DNA of 64,000 nucleotides from contig NZ_LGUI01000009.1 in assembly GCF_002891295.1 (NCBI RefSeq), positions 62,001 through 126,000 of the forward strand, written 5' to 3'. Under the pieces are notes generated by a model. That model searched no databases. It had not been told where the DNA came from and saw only the letters and a program-made list of their open reading frames with translations. Position numbers and translations under genes: made by a program. This document shows positions 50,581 to 60,700 of this stretch, piece by piece. The DNA comes from Streptomyces eurocidicus. GTDB lineage: Bacteria > Actinomycetota > Actinomycetes > Streptomycetales > Streptomycetaceae. The first letter of the stretch is position 1. Each line of letters starts with the position of its first letter.

Positions 50581-52539
50581 TCAAGACCGTGCGGCGCGCG
50601 TGTAGTCGGCCCAGACGCGGGCGGGGAGCGCGTTGCCCCGCCGCGCCTCCTCGCCGCCGGTCTCCGACACCGGCAGCAGCTGCGGCTCCCCCGGCTTCGT
50701 ACGGAACAGGGTCACGGCCGTGGACAGCTCCTTCGTATAGCCCACGAACCACGCCGACCGCAGCCGGTCCTGGTCGCCGGTCCGGGCCGCTGCGAAGGGG
50801 CCGAGCCCCTTGACCGCCTCCGCGTCCACGCCCTCCGCGTCCACACCCTTCGCACCGGCCTCCCGGAGCACGTCCGTGACGCCGTCGGCCACGCCCTTGT
50901 CCATGGCCCGCCGCGCCTTCGCCCGCTCCTCGAAGCCGCCGACGGACACCCCGTCCTTGAGCAGCTTCGTCACCGAGTACGGGTCGTTCTGCATGCCGCG
51001 GTTGGCGAACGTGCCGTACGCCCCCGCCATCCGGATCGCGCTGGGCGTCGAGGTGCCGAGGGGGAACGTCCGCTCCAGCTCGGCCATGCTGCTCTTGAGC
51101 AGGCCGGCGCCCACGGCGGTGTCCCGCACCCGCTCCAGGCCCACGTCCCGGCCGAGCTGGGTGTAGGTGGCGTTGCCGCCGGTCATGAGGGCCTGACGCA
51201 GGGTCGGGTGCGCCTCGTCCGGGCCGGGGCCGTCGGCCGACGGGGAGAGCAGGGTGCCGTCCTTGCCGTAGTAGCCGTCGGGATCGTCGCCGCGCTTGAG
51301 GGCGGCGGCGAGGACGAAGGGCTTGAACACGGAGCCGGCGGGGACGCCGGACGTGTCCGCGTTGCTGGCGAAGTGCTTGGTGGCGTCGGGGCCGCCGTAG
51401 AGGGCGAGGACGGCGCCGTCCGAGGGGCGCACCGAGGCGGCGCCGATCTGGACGCCCTCGTCGGCCGGGCGCTTCTTCGGGTCGACGTCCCGGCTGAGCG
51501 TGGTCTCCACGGCCTTCGAGAGCTGTCGCACCCGGTTCTTGTCGAAGGTGGTGTGGATCTTGTAGCCGCCGTGCGCCAGGTCCTGATCGGTGAGCATCGC
51601 GCGCTGCTTGAGGTATTTGTTGGCGACGTCGACGAGGTAGCCGGTCTGGCCGCCCAGGCTCGTGGACATCGACCGCTTGACCGGCTCCGGGAAGGTCCGG
51701 TAGCGGTCGCGCTCCTCCTCGCCCAGCAGGCCGGCCCTGACCTGCCGGTCGAGTATCCACTTCCAGCGGTCGACCGCGCGCTCGTGGTTGGCCGCGCTCG
51801 TCGACGGGTCGTAGAGCTCCGCGCCCTTCAACAGGGACGCGAGCATGGCGCTCTGACTCGGGTTCAGCTTCTTGGCGGGGATGCCGTAGTACGCCTGGGC
51901 GGCGGCCTCGATCCCGTAGGCGCCGCGGCCGAACCAGCTGGTGTTCAGATAGCCCTGGAGGATCTCGTCCTTGCCCTTCGTGCGGTCCACCTTCAGCGAG
52001 ATGACGAACTCCTTGACCTTCCGCGTGACGGTCTGCTCCTGCGAGAGGTAGGTGTTCTTCACATACTGCTGGGTGATCGTGGAGCCGCCCTGGGTCTCCC
52101 CGCCCTGGGCGGTGCTGGCGAACGCCCGGAGGATGCCCTTGAACGACACTCCCCGGTCGCTGTAGAAGCTCTCGTTCTCCGCGGCGATCACGGCGTCGCG
52201 GGTGGACTCCGGCACCTCCGACAGGTGGACGATGTTCCGGTTGACCTGCCCCAGGCTCACCATCTGGGTACCGTCCGACCAGTAGTACGTATTGGCCTGC
52301 TGGACGGCCGCCGCGTTCTCGTCGGGGATGTCCACGCTCGCGTAGACCCAGGCGAAGAGCCCGGTCAGCGCGCCCACGCACACCGTGAGGACGCCCAGGA
52401 GCTGCCGCCAGGACGGGAGCCAGCGCCGCACGCCGCGCCGGCCGTGGCGCGGGTAGTCGATGAATCTCCTGCCGGACCGCGCCTCCTTCTTCCCGTCCTT
52501 CCCGTCCTTCTTCCTTCCGTTGCGGCGGGGGCGCGACAT
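50581..52539 (-). CDS. Class A penicillin-binding protein with degenerate transpeptidase motifs
   Basis: The 652-residue protein has a Lys/Arg/Asp-rich cytosolic tail (GRKKDGKDGKKEARSGRR), one membrane helix (about 46-67), a GT51 glycosyltransferase domain (about 100-280; AAENESFYSDRG with Glu121, QGGSTITQQYVKN) and a transpeptidase domain (about 330-640). The SxxK nucleophile is intact (SVFK, Ser403). The SxN motif reads GGN (about 454-456) and KTG reads RTG followed by Asp (about 586-588). It polymerises peptidoglycan strands; crosslinking and beta-lactam binding may be altered. ATG 52539 is used, but TTG 52557 with AGGAG upstream is an alternative start. Confidence 0.9.
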   Translation of the reverse strand: MSRPRRNGRKKDGKDGKKEARSGRRFIDYPRHGRRGVRRWLPSWRQLLGVLTVCVGALTGLFAWVYASVDIPDENAAAVQQANTYYWSDGTQMVSLGQVNRNIVHLSEVPESTRDAVIAAENESFYSDRGVSFKGILRAFASTAQGGETQGGSTITQQYVKNTYLSQEQTVTRKVKEFVISLKVDRTKGKDEILQGYLNTSWFGRGAYGIEAAAQAYYGIPAKKLNPSQSAMLASLLKGAELYDPSTSAANHERAVDRWKWILDRQVRAGLLGEEERDRYRTFPEPVKRSMSTSLGGQTGYLVDVANKYLKQRAMLTDQDLAHGGYKIHTTFDKNRVRQLSKAVETTLSRDVDPKKRPADEGVQIGAASVRPSDGAVLALYGGPDATKHFASNADTSGVPAGSVFKPFVLAAALKRGDDPDGYYGKDGTLLSPSADGPGPDEAHPTLRQALMTGGNATYTQLGRDVGLERVRDTAVGAGLLKSSMAELERTFPLGTSTPSAIRMAGAYGTFANRGMQNDPYSVTKLLKDGVSVGGFEERAKARRAMDKGVADGVTDVLREAGAKGVDAEGVDAEAVKGLGPFAAARTGDQDRLRSAWFVGYTKELSTAVTLFRTKPGEPQLLPVSETGGEEARRGNALPARVWADYTRAARS

Positions 52540-52802
52540 GTCACGGTGCTTGCTCAAGGGCCGGTCACTCCTGGACGAGGCGTCTCCGTACGGATTCCTG
52601 CGGAACTCCGCGTTGACGAGTGAGACGGTCCCGGACGGGCGTCGGTTCGAGAATTTGTATGAGCGTTCTGTGACATGTGGGGTTTCTGTGACGGGAGAGG
52701 CGGTGAACACGGGCCCAGGAGCGGGACTTTCGGCATGTTTCAGGACACGCCGACGTTCCGCTATGCCCCACCCGGCCGGAAGCCCGCTGCTATTTCTGAC
52801 AC

Positions 52803-53462
52803 ATGCTCACCTCACGCGCCCGGCGTTCCGCCGCCGCCACCCTCGCGCTCGCCGCGGCCGCGGTCCTCGGGTCCGCCACCGCCACCACGACGGCCGTCGC
52901 CGTGCCCGCCCGGATGCCCGAGCCGCCCCCGGCCGACGAGGCCCGGGACGAGCTCGCGGACCTGACCGTCGAGGCACCGCACCCGATGGCCGGCTACTCA
53001 CGGGCGAAGTTCCCGCACTGGATCCAGCAGGGCGCCGACTGCGACACCCGCGAGGTCGTCCTGAAGCGGGACGGGCAGAACGTCGTCCAGGACCCCAAGT
53101 GCCGGGCCACGGGCGGCAGCTGGCACAGCCCGTACGACGACAAGACCCTCGCCTCGGCGTCGCAGGTCGACATCGACCACATGGTGCCGCTGGCCAACGC
53201 CTGGCGCTCCGGGGCCGACCACTGGGAGACGCCCCTGCGTAAGCAGTTCGCCAACGACCTGGCGCACTCACAGCTCATCGCCGTCTCCGCGTCCTCGAAC
53301 CGCAGCAAGGGCGACCAGTCCCCCGACCAGTGGAGCCCGCCGGACCGCACCTACTGGTGCACGTACTCCCGCGCCTGGGTGGACGTGAAGCACCTGTACG
53401 ACCTGTCGGTGACCCAGGCGGAGGCGGACCAGCTGGTCACCATGCTCAACACCTGCGGCTGA
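52803..53462 (+). CDS. Secreted HNH-type nuclease (DUF1524)
   Basis: The 219-residue product has a Sec signal peptide (about 1-33, cleavage near AVAVPA) and the nuclease core VDIDHMVPLANAWRSGA (about 120-136), preceded by GGSWHSPYDD and followed by HSQLIAVSASSNRSKGDQSPDQW, where the Asp-His and Asn-Arg-Ser residues match HNH/DUF1524 enzymes. Four cysteines in the mature part may stabilise it outside the cell. It likely degrades extracellular DNA. No Shine-Dalgarno sequence is seen; TATTTC lies 6 nt before the ATG. Confidence 0.88.
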   Translation: MLTSRARRSAAATLALAAAAVLGSATATTTAVAVPARMPEPPPADEARDELADLTVEAPHPMAGYSRAKFPHWIQQGADCDTREVVLKRDGQNVVQDPKCRATGGSWHSPYDDKTLASASQVDIDHMVPLANAWRSGADHWETPLRKQFANDLAHSQLIAVSASSNRSKGDQSPDQWSPPDRTYWCTYSRAWVDVKHLYDLSVTQAEADQLVTMLNTCG

Positions 53463-53629
53463 CGGCGGGTCCGCGACCGCGACCGCACTGATCCGGTCGG
53501 CTCCGGTCAAGATCGAACGGCCTGTTACCTCCTTCTGTACGGCTCCCCCGCACTGCACTGTTCTGTCGTGGCCCGCTGCCACAGGTGCCCCACGCACCAC
53601 TCACGACAGAACGATTCAAGGGAGCCCGG

Positions 53630-54583
53630 ATGAGGCGCAAGGCCCGTACCCGCATACGCATATCGGCGGTCCTCTGCGCCACGGCGCTGTCCGGCGGCGC
53701 GCTCGCCGGCACGGCACAGGCCCGGGGGACCGCCGTCGCGACGCCCGCGGCCCCGTCCTGCTCCACGCCGTTCCAGGGCGACTGGCTGCTCGGCGCCGCG
53801 GACCTGCCCACCACGCGCCCCCTCGGCCCCCTGCTCAAGGGCTACGCGCGCACCGGCGCGGGCGGCCCCGCCCCCGATGTCTTCCTCAAGGAGTGGCGCG
53901 ACAGCACCGGCAAGGACTGGCGGTGGCCCGGCGACGACGGCTTCGACGGGCCCCGGCAGGTCGTCACGCTGAAGAAGGGCACACGGGTCGACCGCTTCGG
54001 CCTGCCGACCGGCAGGTTCCTGGCGCCCACGGACGTCCCGTACGGCGGCCGCGCCATGCCGCCGTCGAGCCTGCGCACCTATCCGGGCGGCGCGGTCTGC
54101 AACTACCACGTCTACAAGGTGACCAAGCCGTTCGGCGTCCAGGAGGGCTCGATAGCCCCCTGGTTCGGCCAGCCGGGAAAGGGCCGGCAGATCAAGCTCG
54201 ACGGGGCGGCGGACGCGGGCCTGCCGAAGGACGTCAACGTCAAATGGCTGCTGGACAACCACTATCTGGAGGAACTGGCCACGACGCGGACGGCTGCGGC
54301 GTCGGGGCTCGTGCGGCGGGTGGACGCGAGTGGTGACGTGGACTTCCGTACGGTGCGGGAGGCGTTGCGGCGGGCGGGGGTTCCGGACGTGTATTACCGC
54401 GTCGGCGGGACCGGGGACGGGGCTGCCTCGGCCGAGTTCTACTCGCTGCGGTCGCGGGGCGACGGGGTGTGGGTGGTGGGGTTTTCGGAGCGGGGGCGGG
54501 AGTGGGTGGTGAGCACGTACTCGTCTGCGGATGAGGGGGCGCGGGGGTTGTACCGGGAGGTGGTGGGGGCGCTGGGGGTGTGA
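53630..54583 (+). CDS. Secreted TNT-domain NAD-glycohydrolase fused to an immunity-like domain
   Basis: The 317-residue protein starts at ATG with AGGGAG upstream. A signal peptide (about 1-32) is followed by a short spacer and a TNT domain (about 97-205): WRWPGDDGFDG, RVDRFGLPTGRFLAP, PYGGRAMPP, YHVYKVTKPF and IAPWFGQPGKGRQ, resembling the NAD+-cleaving toxin of the tuberculosis necrotizing toxin family. Residues 240-317 (VREALRRAGVPDVYYRVGG, GDGVWVVGFSERGREW, SSADEGARGLYREV) look like the small immunity proteins often found beside polymorphic toxins. Codon style becomes more G-rich in this last part. Function of the fused tail is inferred. Confidence 0.8.
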   Translation: MRRKARTRIRISAVLCATALSGGALAGTAQARGTAVATPAAPSCSTPFQGDWLLGAADLPTTRPLGPLLKGYARTGAGGPAPDVFLKEWRDSTGKDWRWPGDDGFDGPRQVVTLKKGTRVDRFGLPTGRFLAPTDVPYGGRAMPPSSLRTYPGGAVCNYHVYKVTKPFGVQEGSIAPWFGQPGKGRQIKLDGAADAGLPKDVNVKWLLDNHYLEELATTRTAAASGLVRRVDASGDVDFRTVREALRRAGVPDVYYRVGGTGDGAASAEFYSLRSRGDGVWVVGFSERGREWVVSTYSSADEGARGLYREVVGALGV

Positions 54584-54607
54584 CGGCGGGGGTGCCGCTG
54601 CGCGGGG

Positions 54608-54737
54608 CTTTTCCCCACCCCGCCCCTTCCCGAACCGGGGCTCCGCCCCGTACCCCGGTCCTCAAGCGCCGGACGGGCTGAAAATCAGCCCGTCCGGCGC
54701 TTGAGGACATTCGGGAAGGGGCGGGGTGGGGAAAAAG
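54608..54737. repeat. Nested palindromic intergenic element, copy 3
   Basis: Inner perfect 24-bp arms (54658-54681 and 54685-54708) surround AAA. Outer arms of about 27 bp (54608-54634 and 54710-54737) pair almost fully. It lies between the convergent TNT and meaB genes, so it probably terminates both. Confidence 0.92.
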
Positions 54738-54753
54738 CCCGCCGCAGGCGCAC

Positions 54754-55710
54754 CTACGCCCCCGTCAGCCCCGCCACCAACTCGTCCGCCGCCCCATACG
54801 GATCCAGCACCCCCGCCACAATCCGCTCCGCCAGCACCCCCAGCCGACGATCCCCATGCAGGTCACCGATCCGCTCACGCAGCGCCGTGACCGCGATCGT
54901 CTCCACCTCGCGGGCCGCGCGCGCGGTCCGGCGCTCCGCCAGGACGCCTCGTTCCTCCATCCAGGCCCGGTGCTTCTCCAGGGCCTCGACGACCTCGTCC
55001 AGGCCCTCGCCCCGGGCCGCGACGGTCTTGACGATGGGCGGGCGCCAGTCGCCGGGGCCGCGGGCCTCGCCGAGGCCCAGCATGTGGTTGAGCTCGCGGG
55101 CCGTGGCATCGGCGCCGTCGCGGTCGGCCTTGTTGACGACGTAGACGTCGCCGATCTCCAGGATCCCGGCCTTCGCGGCCTGGATGCCGTCGCCCATGCC
55201 GGGTGCCAGCAGCACCACGGACGTGTCGGCCTGGGAGGCGATCTCGACCTCCGACTGGCCGACGCCGACCGTCTCGACCAGGATCACGTCGCAGCCGGCG
55301 CCGTCCAGGACCCGGATGGCCTGCGGGGCGGCCCAGGCCAGGCCGCCGAGGTGGCCGCGGGTGGCCATGGACCGGATGTAGACGCCGGGGTCGGAGGCGT
55401 GGTCGGACATCCGGACCCGGTCGCCCAGCAGCGCGCCGCCGGAGAACGGCGAGGACGGGTCGACGGCGAGGACGCCGACCCGCTTGCCCATCCGGCGGTA
55501 GGCGCTGACCAGCCCCGACGTGGATGTCGACTTGCCGACGCCCGGGGAACCCGTGAGGCCGACGACGTAGGCGTTGCCCGTCAGCGGGGCCAGCGCGGCC
55601 ATGACCTCGCGCAGTTGCGGGGACGCCCCCTCCACCAGGGAGATCAGCCGGGCCACGGCGCGCGGCCTGCCCTCCCGTGCCTGCTCGACCAGTGCGGGGA
55701 CGTCCACCAT
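54754..55710 (-). CDS. meaB: MeaB/ArgK-type GTPase chaperone
   Basis: The 318-residue G3E-family GTPase protects and reactivates B12-dependent acyl-CoA mutases. Visible are Walker A GSPGVGKST (about 54-62), the switch segment VDPSSPFSGGALLGDRVRM, Walker B VILVETVGVGQSE and the base-recognition motif NKAD. It lies 66 bp downstream of the thiolase gene on the same strand, so they form an operon. Likely clients are IcmA (encoded at 41.6 kb) and methylmalonyl-CoA mutase elsewhere. Confidence 0.95.
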   Translation of the reverse strand: MVDVPALVEQAREGRPRAVARLISLVEGASPQLREVMAALAPLTGNAYVVGLTGSPGVGKSTSTSGLVSAYRRMGKRVGVLAVDPSSPFSGGALLGDRVRMSDHASDPGVYIRSMATRGHLGGLAWAAPQAIRVLDGAGCDVILVETVGVGQSEVEIASQADTSVVLLAPGMGDGIQAAKAGILEIGDVYVVNKADRDGADATARELNHMLGLGEARGPGDWRPPIVKTVAARGEGLDEVVEALEKHRAWMEERGVLAERRTARAAREVETIAVTALRERIGDLHGDRRLGVLAERIVAGVLDPYGAADELVAGLTGA

Positions 55711-55776
55711 GACCTGCTCCGTTCCGAACGTGCGTGACTCAGGGGCGCTCTCCGGGGCCCTCGGCGGGCCTCCGGG

Positions 55777-56988
55777 TCACTTCCCCGGCACGTGGATGAT
55801 CAGGGCGTCGCCCTGACCGCCGCCGCCGCACAGGGCCGCGGCTCCCGTGCCGCCGCCGCGCCGCTTGAGCTCCAGGGCGAGGTGCAGCACCGTACGGGCG
55901 CCGGACATGCCGATGGGGTGGCCGAGCGCGATGGCGCCACCGTTGACGTTCACCTTTTCCGGTGAGACGCCCAGGTCCTTGATTGACTGCACCAGGACGG
56001 CGGCGAACGCCTCGTTGATCTCGATGAGGTCCAGGTCGTCGACGGTCAGGCCGGCCCGGCCCAGCGCGTGCTTGATCGCGTTGGACGGCTGGGAGTGCAG
56101 CGAGTTGTCGGGGCCCGCGACATTGCCGTGGGCGCCGATCTCGGCGATCCACGCAAGGCCCAGCTCCTCGGCCTTGGCCTTGCTCATCACGACCACGGCG
56201 GCGCCGCCGTCGGAGATCTGCGAGGAGGTGCCGGCGGTGATCGTGCCGTCCTTGTGGAAGGACGGGCGCAGCTTGCCGAGGACCTCGACGGTGGTGTCGG
56301 CGCGGACGCCCTCGTCCTTGCTGAAGACGACCGGCTCGCCCTTGCGCTGCGGGATCTCCACGGGGGTGATCTCGGCGTCGAAGACGCCGTTCTTCTGGGC
56401 GGCGGCGGCGCGCTGGTGGGAGCGGGCGCCGATCTCGTCCTGGGCGGCGCGGCCGATGCCGAGGCGGGTGTTGTGGTTCTCCGTCGACGCGCCCATGGCG
56501 ATGGACTCGAAGGAGTCGGTGAGGCCGTCGTGGTCCATCGAGTCGAGCATCTCGATCGCGCCGTACTTGTAGCCCTCGCGGGACTTGGGCAGCAGGTGCG
56601 GGGCGTTGGTCATCGACTCCATGCCGCCGGCGACGACGATGTCGAACTCACCCGCACGGATGAGCTGGTCGGCGAGGGCGATGGCGTCGAGGCCGGAGAG
56701 GCAGACCTTGTTGATGGTCAGGGCCGGCACGCTCATGGGGATGCCGCCCTTGACGGCGGCCTGGCGGGCCGGGATCTGGCCGGCGCCCGCCTGGAGCACC
56801 TGACCCATGATCACGTACTGCACCTGGTCGCCGCCGATGCCGGCCCGGTCCAGGGCCGCCTTGATGGCGATGCCGCCGAGGTCGGCCGCGGAGAAGGAGC
56901 GCAGGGAGCCGAGGAGCTTGCCCATCGGCGTGCGGGCGCCCGCGACGATCACGGAGGTGGTGCCGGTCGAACCGTTCGTACCAGACAT
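55777..56988 (-). CDS. Acetyl-CoA C-acetyltransferase (thiolase)
   Basis: The 403-residue enzyme condenses two acetyl-CoA to acetoacetyl-CoA or cleaves 3-ketoacyl-CoA. The nucleophile is Cys96 in INKVCLSGL. GGIALGHPIG supplies the catalytic His and LCGGGGQGDA the second Cys. NEAFA is present. Length fits thiolase II. AAGGGG precedes ATG 56988. It is the first gene of an operon with meaB and diverges from the epimerase gene, which places all three in acyl-CoA/ethylmalonyl- and methylmalonyl-CoA metabolism. Confidence 0.95.
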   Translation of the reverse strand: MSGTNGSTGTTSVIVAGARTPMGKLLGSLRSFSAADLGGIAIKAALDRAGIGGDQVQYVIMGQVLQAGAGQIPARQAAVKGGIPMSVPALTINKVCLSGLDAIALADQLIRAGEFDIVVAGGMESMTNAPHLLPKSREGYKYGAIEMLDSMDHDGLTDSFESIAMGASTENHNTRLGIGRAAQDEIGARSHQRAAAAQKNGVFDAEITPVEIPQRKGEPVVFSKDEGVRADTTVEVLGKLRPSFHKDGTITAGTSSQISDGGAAVVVMSKAKAEELGLAWIAEIGAHGNVAGPDNSLHSQPSNAIKHALGRAGLTVDDLDLIEINEAFAAVLVQSIKDLGVSPEKVNVNGGAIALGHPIGMSGARTVLHLALELKRRGGGTGAAALCGGGGQGDALIIHVPGK

Positions 56989-57125
56989 GAGGCGCGGCCC
57001 CTTCGAGCGGAGAGGTTAACGAGGGTTTCCGTCAATGTACTGAGCGGTAGGCGCCCGGTCACCGGGCGGCGGGTGTGATCGCGCGCACGTTGCGTAACCG
57101 CTCGCGCGAGGGGTGCACTGGTTCC

Positions 57126-57566
57126 ATGCTGACGCGCATCGACCACATCGGGATCGCCTGCTTCGACCTCGACCGGACTGTCGAGTTCTACCGTGCCACC
57201 TACGGCTTCGAGGTGTTCCATTCCGAGGTCAACGAGGAGCAGGGCGTGCGTGAGGCCATGCTCAAGATCAATGAGACCTCGGACGGCGGCGCCTCCTATC
57301 TCCAGCTGCTGGAGCCCATCCGGGAGGACTCGGCGGTCGGGAAGTGGCTCGCCAAGAACGGGGAGGGCGTTCACCACATCGCGTTCGGTACGCCGGATGT
57401 GGATGCCGATGCGGACGCTATCCGTAAGAAGGACGTACGCGTCCTCTATGACGAGCCCCGTAAGGGATCCATGGGGTCCCGCATCACCTTTCTGCACCCC
57501 AAGGACTGCCACGGCGTACTGACCGAACTGGTCACCTCGGCACCCCCCGCCGACCCGGAGCACTGA
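57126..57566 (+). CDS. mce: Methylmalonyl-CoA epimerase
   Basis: The 146-residue VOC-fold enzyme interconverts (S)- and (R)-methylmalonyl-CoA. Metal ligands are expected from His8 in RIDHIGIA, the Gln in YLQLLEP, His in GVHHIAFG and the late Glu in VLTELV, all present. Length is normal. ATG 57126 is chosen over an upstream in-frame ATG. It links IcmA/MeaB and propionyl-CoA carboxylation to the succinyl-CoA branch and supplies polyketide extender units. Confidence 0.95.
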   Translation: MLTRIDHIGIACFDLDRTVEFYRATYGFEVFHSEVNEEQGVREAMLKINETSDGGASYLQLLEPIREDSAVGKWLAKNGEGVHHIAFGTPDVDADADAIRKKDVRVLYDEPRKGSMGSRITFLHPKDCHGVLTELVTSAPPADPEH

Positions 57567-57576
57567 CCCGCACCTC

Positions 57577-57608
57577 CCCCGGCCGGTAGAGTGCAGGTCC
57601 GGCCGGGG
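57577..57608 (+). terminator. Hairpin after the epimerase gene
   Basis: CCCCGGCCGG and CCGGCCGGGG pair around a 12-nt loop, 11 bp after the stop. Confidence 0.7.
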
Positions 57609-57743
57609 TCAGGGGTGGGGGCCCGGCCCAGGCTGTACCGATGATCTGACACCATTTCTTCGGAAGGGCGGGCTCCGGGTTCCACCGGTTACGCGGGACG
57701 GGGCCGGCCGCCAACGCGACCAGGGGACGGATGGGACCGCGCA

Positions 57744-60700
57744 GTGCGGGGCAACGACCGCTACGAGGCTGACGACCACCTCTCGCAATTCGAAGCCGAG
57801 ATGGAGCGGCTGAAGAAGGAGCGGGAGAAGGCGGTCCAGCACGCCGACGACCTCGGATACCAGGTCGAGGTGTTGCGCGCCAAGCTCCATGAGGCGCGCC
57901 GCAACCTCGCCCACCGTCCGGCGTACGACACCGCCGACATCGGGTACCAGGCGGAGCAGTTGCTCCGTAATGCCCAGATTCAGGCCGAACAGCTGCGCAC
58001 CGACGCCGAGCGCGAGCTGCGGGAGGCGCGCGCCCAGACGCAGCGCCTGCTGCAGGAGCAGGCGGAGCGTCAGGCGCGGATGGAGGCGGAGCTCCACGCG
58101 GAGGCCGTCGCACGCCGCCAGCGGCTGGACGAGGAGCTCAACGAGCGCCGCCAGACCGTCGAGTCGCACGTCAACGAGAACGTGGCCTGGGCCGAGCAGC
58201 TCAGGGCCCGTACGGAGTCGCAGGCCAGACGGCTGCTGGAGGAGTCCCGGGCGGAGGCCGAGCAGTCGCTCGGCGCGGCCCGCGCCGAGGCCCAGCGGCT
58301 GACGGAGCAGGCCCGCGGCCGGCTGGGCGCCGCCGCGGAGGAGGCCCGTGCCGAGGCCGAGGCGCTGCTGCGGCGTGCCCGCTCCGACGCGGAGCGGCTG
58401 CTGACGGCCGCCTCCGCGCAGGCGCAGGAGGCCACCGACCACGCCGCGCAGCTGCGCACCGTGACCAGCGCGGAGTCCGACCAGGCCCGGGCGGCCTCGG
58501 CGGAGCTGACGCGTACGGCCGAGGCGCGCGTCCAGGAGGCCGACACCGCCCTGCGCGAGGCGCGGGCGGCGGCCGAGAAGCTCCTCACGGAGGCCAAGGA
58601 GTCGGCGAGCCGCCGGCTGACCTCGGCCGAGTCGGAGAACGAGCAGCGGGCGCGCACGGCCAAGGCGGAGATCGCCCGGGTGGTCGGCGAGGCCACCAAG
58701 GAGGCCGAGGCCCTGCGGGCCGAGGCGGAGCAGCTGCGCGACGACGCGCGGGCGGAGGCGGAGCGGCTGCTGGCCGAGGCCGCCGACAAGGCGCGCAGCG
58801 CCGCCGCGGAGGACTCTGCGGCGCAGCTCGCCAAGGCCGCCCGGACCGCCGAGGAGGTGCTGACCAAGGCGTCGGAGGACGCCCAGGCCACCACCAAGGC
58901 CGCCGCCGCGGAGGCGGAGCGGATCCGCCGGGAGGCCGAGGCGGAGGCCGAGCGGCTGCGGGAGCAGGCCGCGGACACCGCCGAGCAGCTCAAGGGCGAG
59001 GCGAAGGACGACACCAAGGAGTACCGCGCGAGGACCGTCGAGCTCCAGGAGGAGGCGCGGCGGCTGCGCGGCGAGGCCGAGCAGCTGCGGGCCGACGCCG
59101 TCGCGGAGGGCGAGCGGCTGCGGAGCGAGGCCCGCCGGGAGGCGCTCCAGCAGATCGAGGAGGCGGCCAGCACCGCCGAGGAGCTGCTGGCGAAGGCCAA
59201 GGCCGACGCCGAGGAGACCCGGGCCGGCGCGGGCGCCGAGAGCGAGCGGGTGCGCGGGGAGGCGGCCGAGCGGGCCGCGACCCTGCGCAAGCAGGCCGAG
59301 GAGGCCCTGGAGCGGGCGCGCGCCGAGGCCGAGGAGATGGCCGAGGAGGCCGAGGACCACGCCGAGCGCACCCGTACGGAGGCCGCCGAGGCCGCCAAGG
59401 GGCTGCGTGAGGAGGCCGAGCGGGCCGCGGCGGCGCGGCGCGAGGAGGCCGAGGCCGAGCTGACCCGGCTGCACACCGAGGCCGAGCAGCGGGTGGAGGC
59501 CGCCGAGGAGGCGCTGCGCGACGCCCGCACGGAGGCCGAGCGGCTGCGCCGGGAGACCGGCGAGGAGACCGAGCGGCAGCGCACGGAGGCCGCGGAGCGG
59601 GTGCGCGCGCTGCGTGAGCAGGCCGAGACGGAGGCCGAGGAGCTGCGGGCCGAGGCCGCCGAGGAGGCGGCCGCCGCCCGTACCGAGGGCGAGTCGGTGG
59701 CCGCGCGGCTGCGGGCCGAGGCCAACACCGAGGCGGAGCGGCTGCGCTCGGAGGCGCAGGAGACCGCCGACCGGGTGCGGGCCGAGGCGAACGCCGCCGC
59801 GGAGCGTACGGCCGCCGAGGCGGCCGAGGCGCTGGCCGCCGCCCAGGAGGAGGCCGCCCGGCGCCGCCGGGAGGCCGAGGAGCTGCTGGGCGACGCCCGG
59901 ACCGAGGCGCAGGCGGAGCGGGAGGCGGCGCGCGAGCAGAGCGAGGAGCTCCTCGCTTCGGCGCGCAAGCGGGTCGCGGAGGCGCAGGAGGAGGCCCGGC
60001 GCCTGGTCGAGGAGGCCGAGGCGCGCGCCGCCGAGCTGGTGTCCGCCGCCGAGCAGACGGCGCAGCAGGTGCGGGACTCCGTCGCCGGGCTGCACGAGCA
60101 GGCCGAGGAGGAGATCGCCGGGCTGCGCTCGGCCGCCGAGCACAACGCGGAGCGCACGGTCACCGACGCGCAGGTGGAGGCGGACCGGGTTCGTGCCGAC
60201 GCCTACGCCGAGCGGGAGAAGGCCGGCGAGGACGCGGCCCGTACCCGGGCGGAGGCCCAGGCGGCGTCCGAGGCGGCCAAGTCGCTCGCGGAGCGCACGG
60301 TCGCGGAGGCGATCGCCGAGGGCCAGCGGCTGGAGGCGGAGGCCGCCCGCACGCTGGACGAGGCCCGGGAGGCCGCGGGCGCCCGTCGTACGGAGGCGGC
60401 CGAGCAGGCCGACGAGCTGCTGGCCGAGGCGATGTCCGAGGCCGAGCGGCTGATCACCGAGGCCGAGGCCGCGGTGGAGAAGGCGCAGCGCGACGCGGCC
60501 CGTACGGCCGACGAGGCGCGCGCGGCCGCGGACGCCCGCCGGGCGGAGGCCGCCGAGCAGGCGGACGCCCTGATGGCCGAGGCCACGACGGAGGCGGAGC
60601 GGCTGGTCGCCGAGGCCGCCAAGACCGTCGACGACGCCCGGGAGGCCGCCGACGCCCGCCGGGCGAAGGCCGCCGAACAGGCGGACGCCCTGATGGCCGA

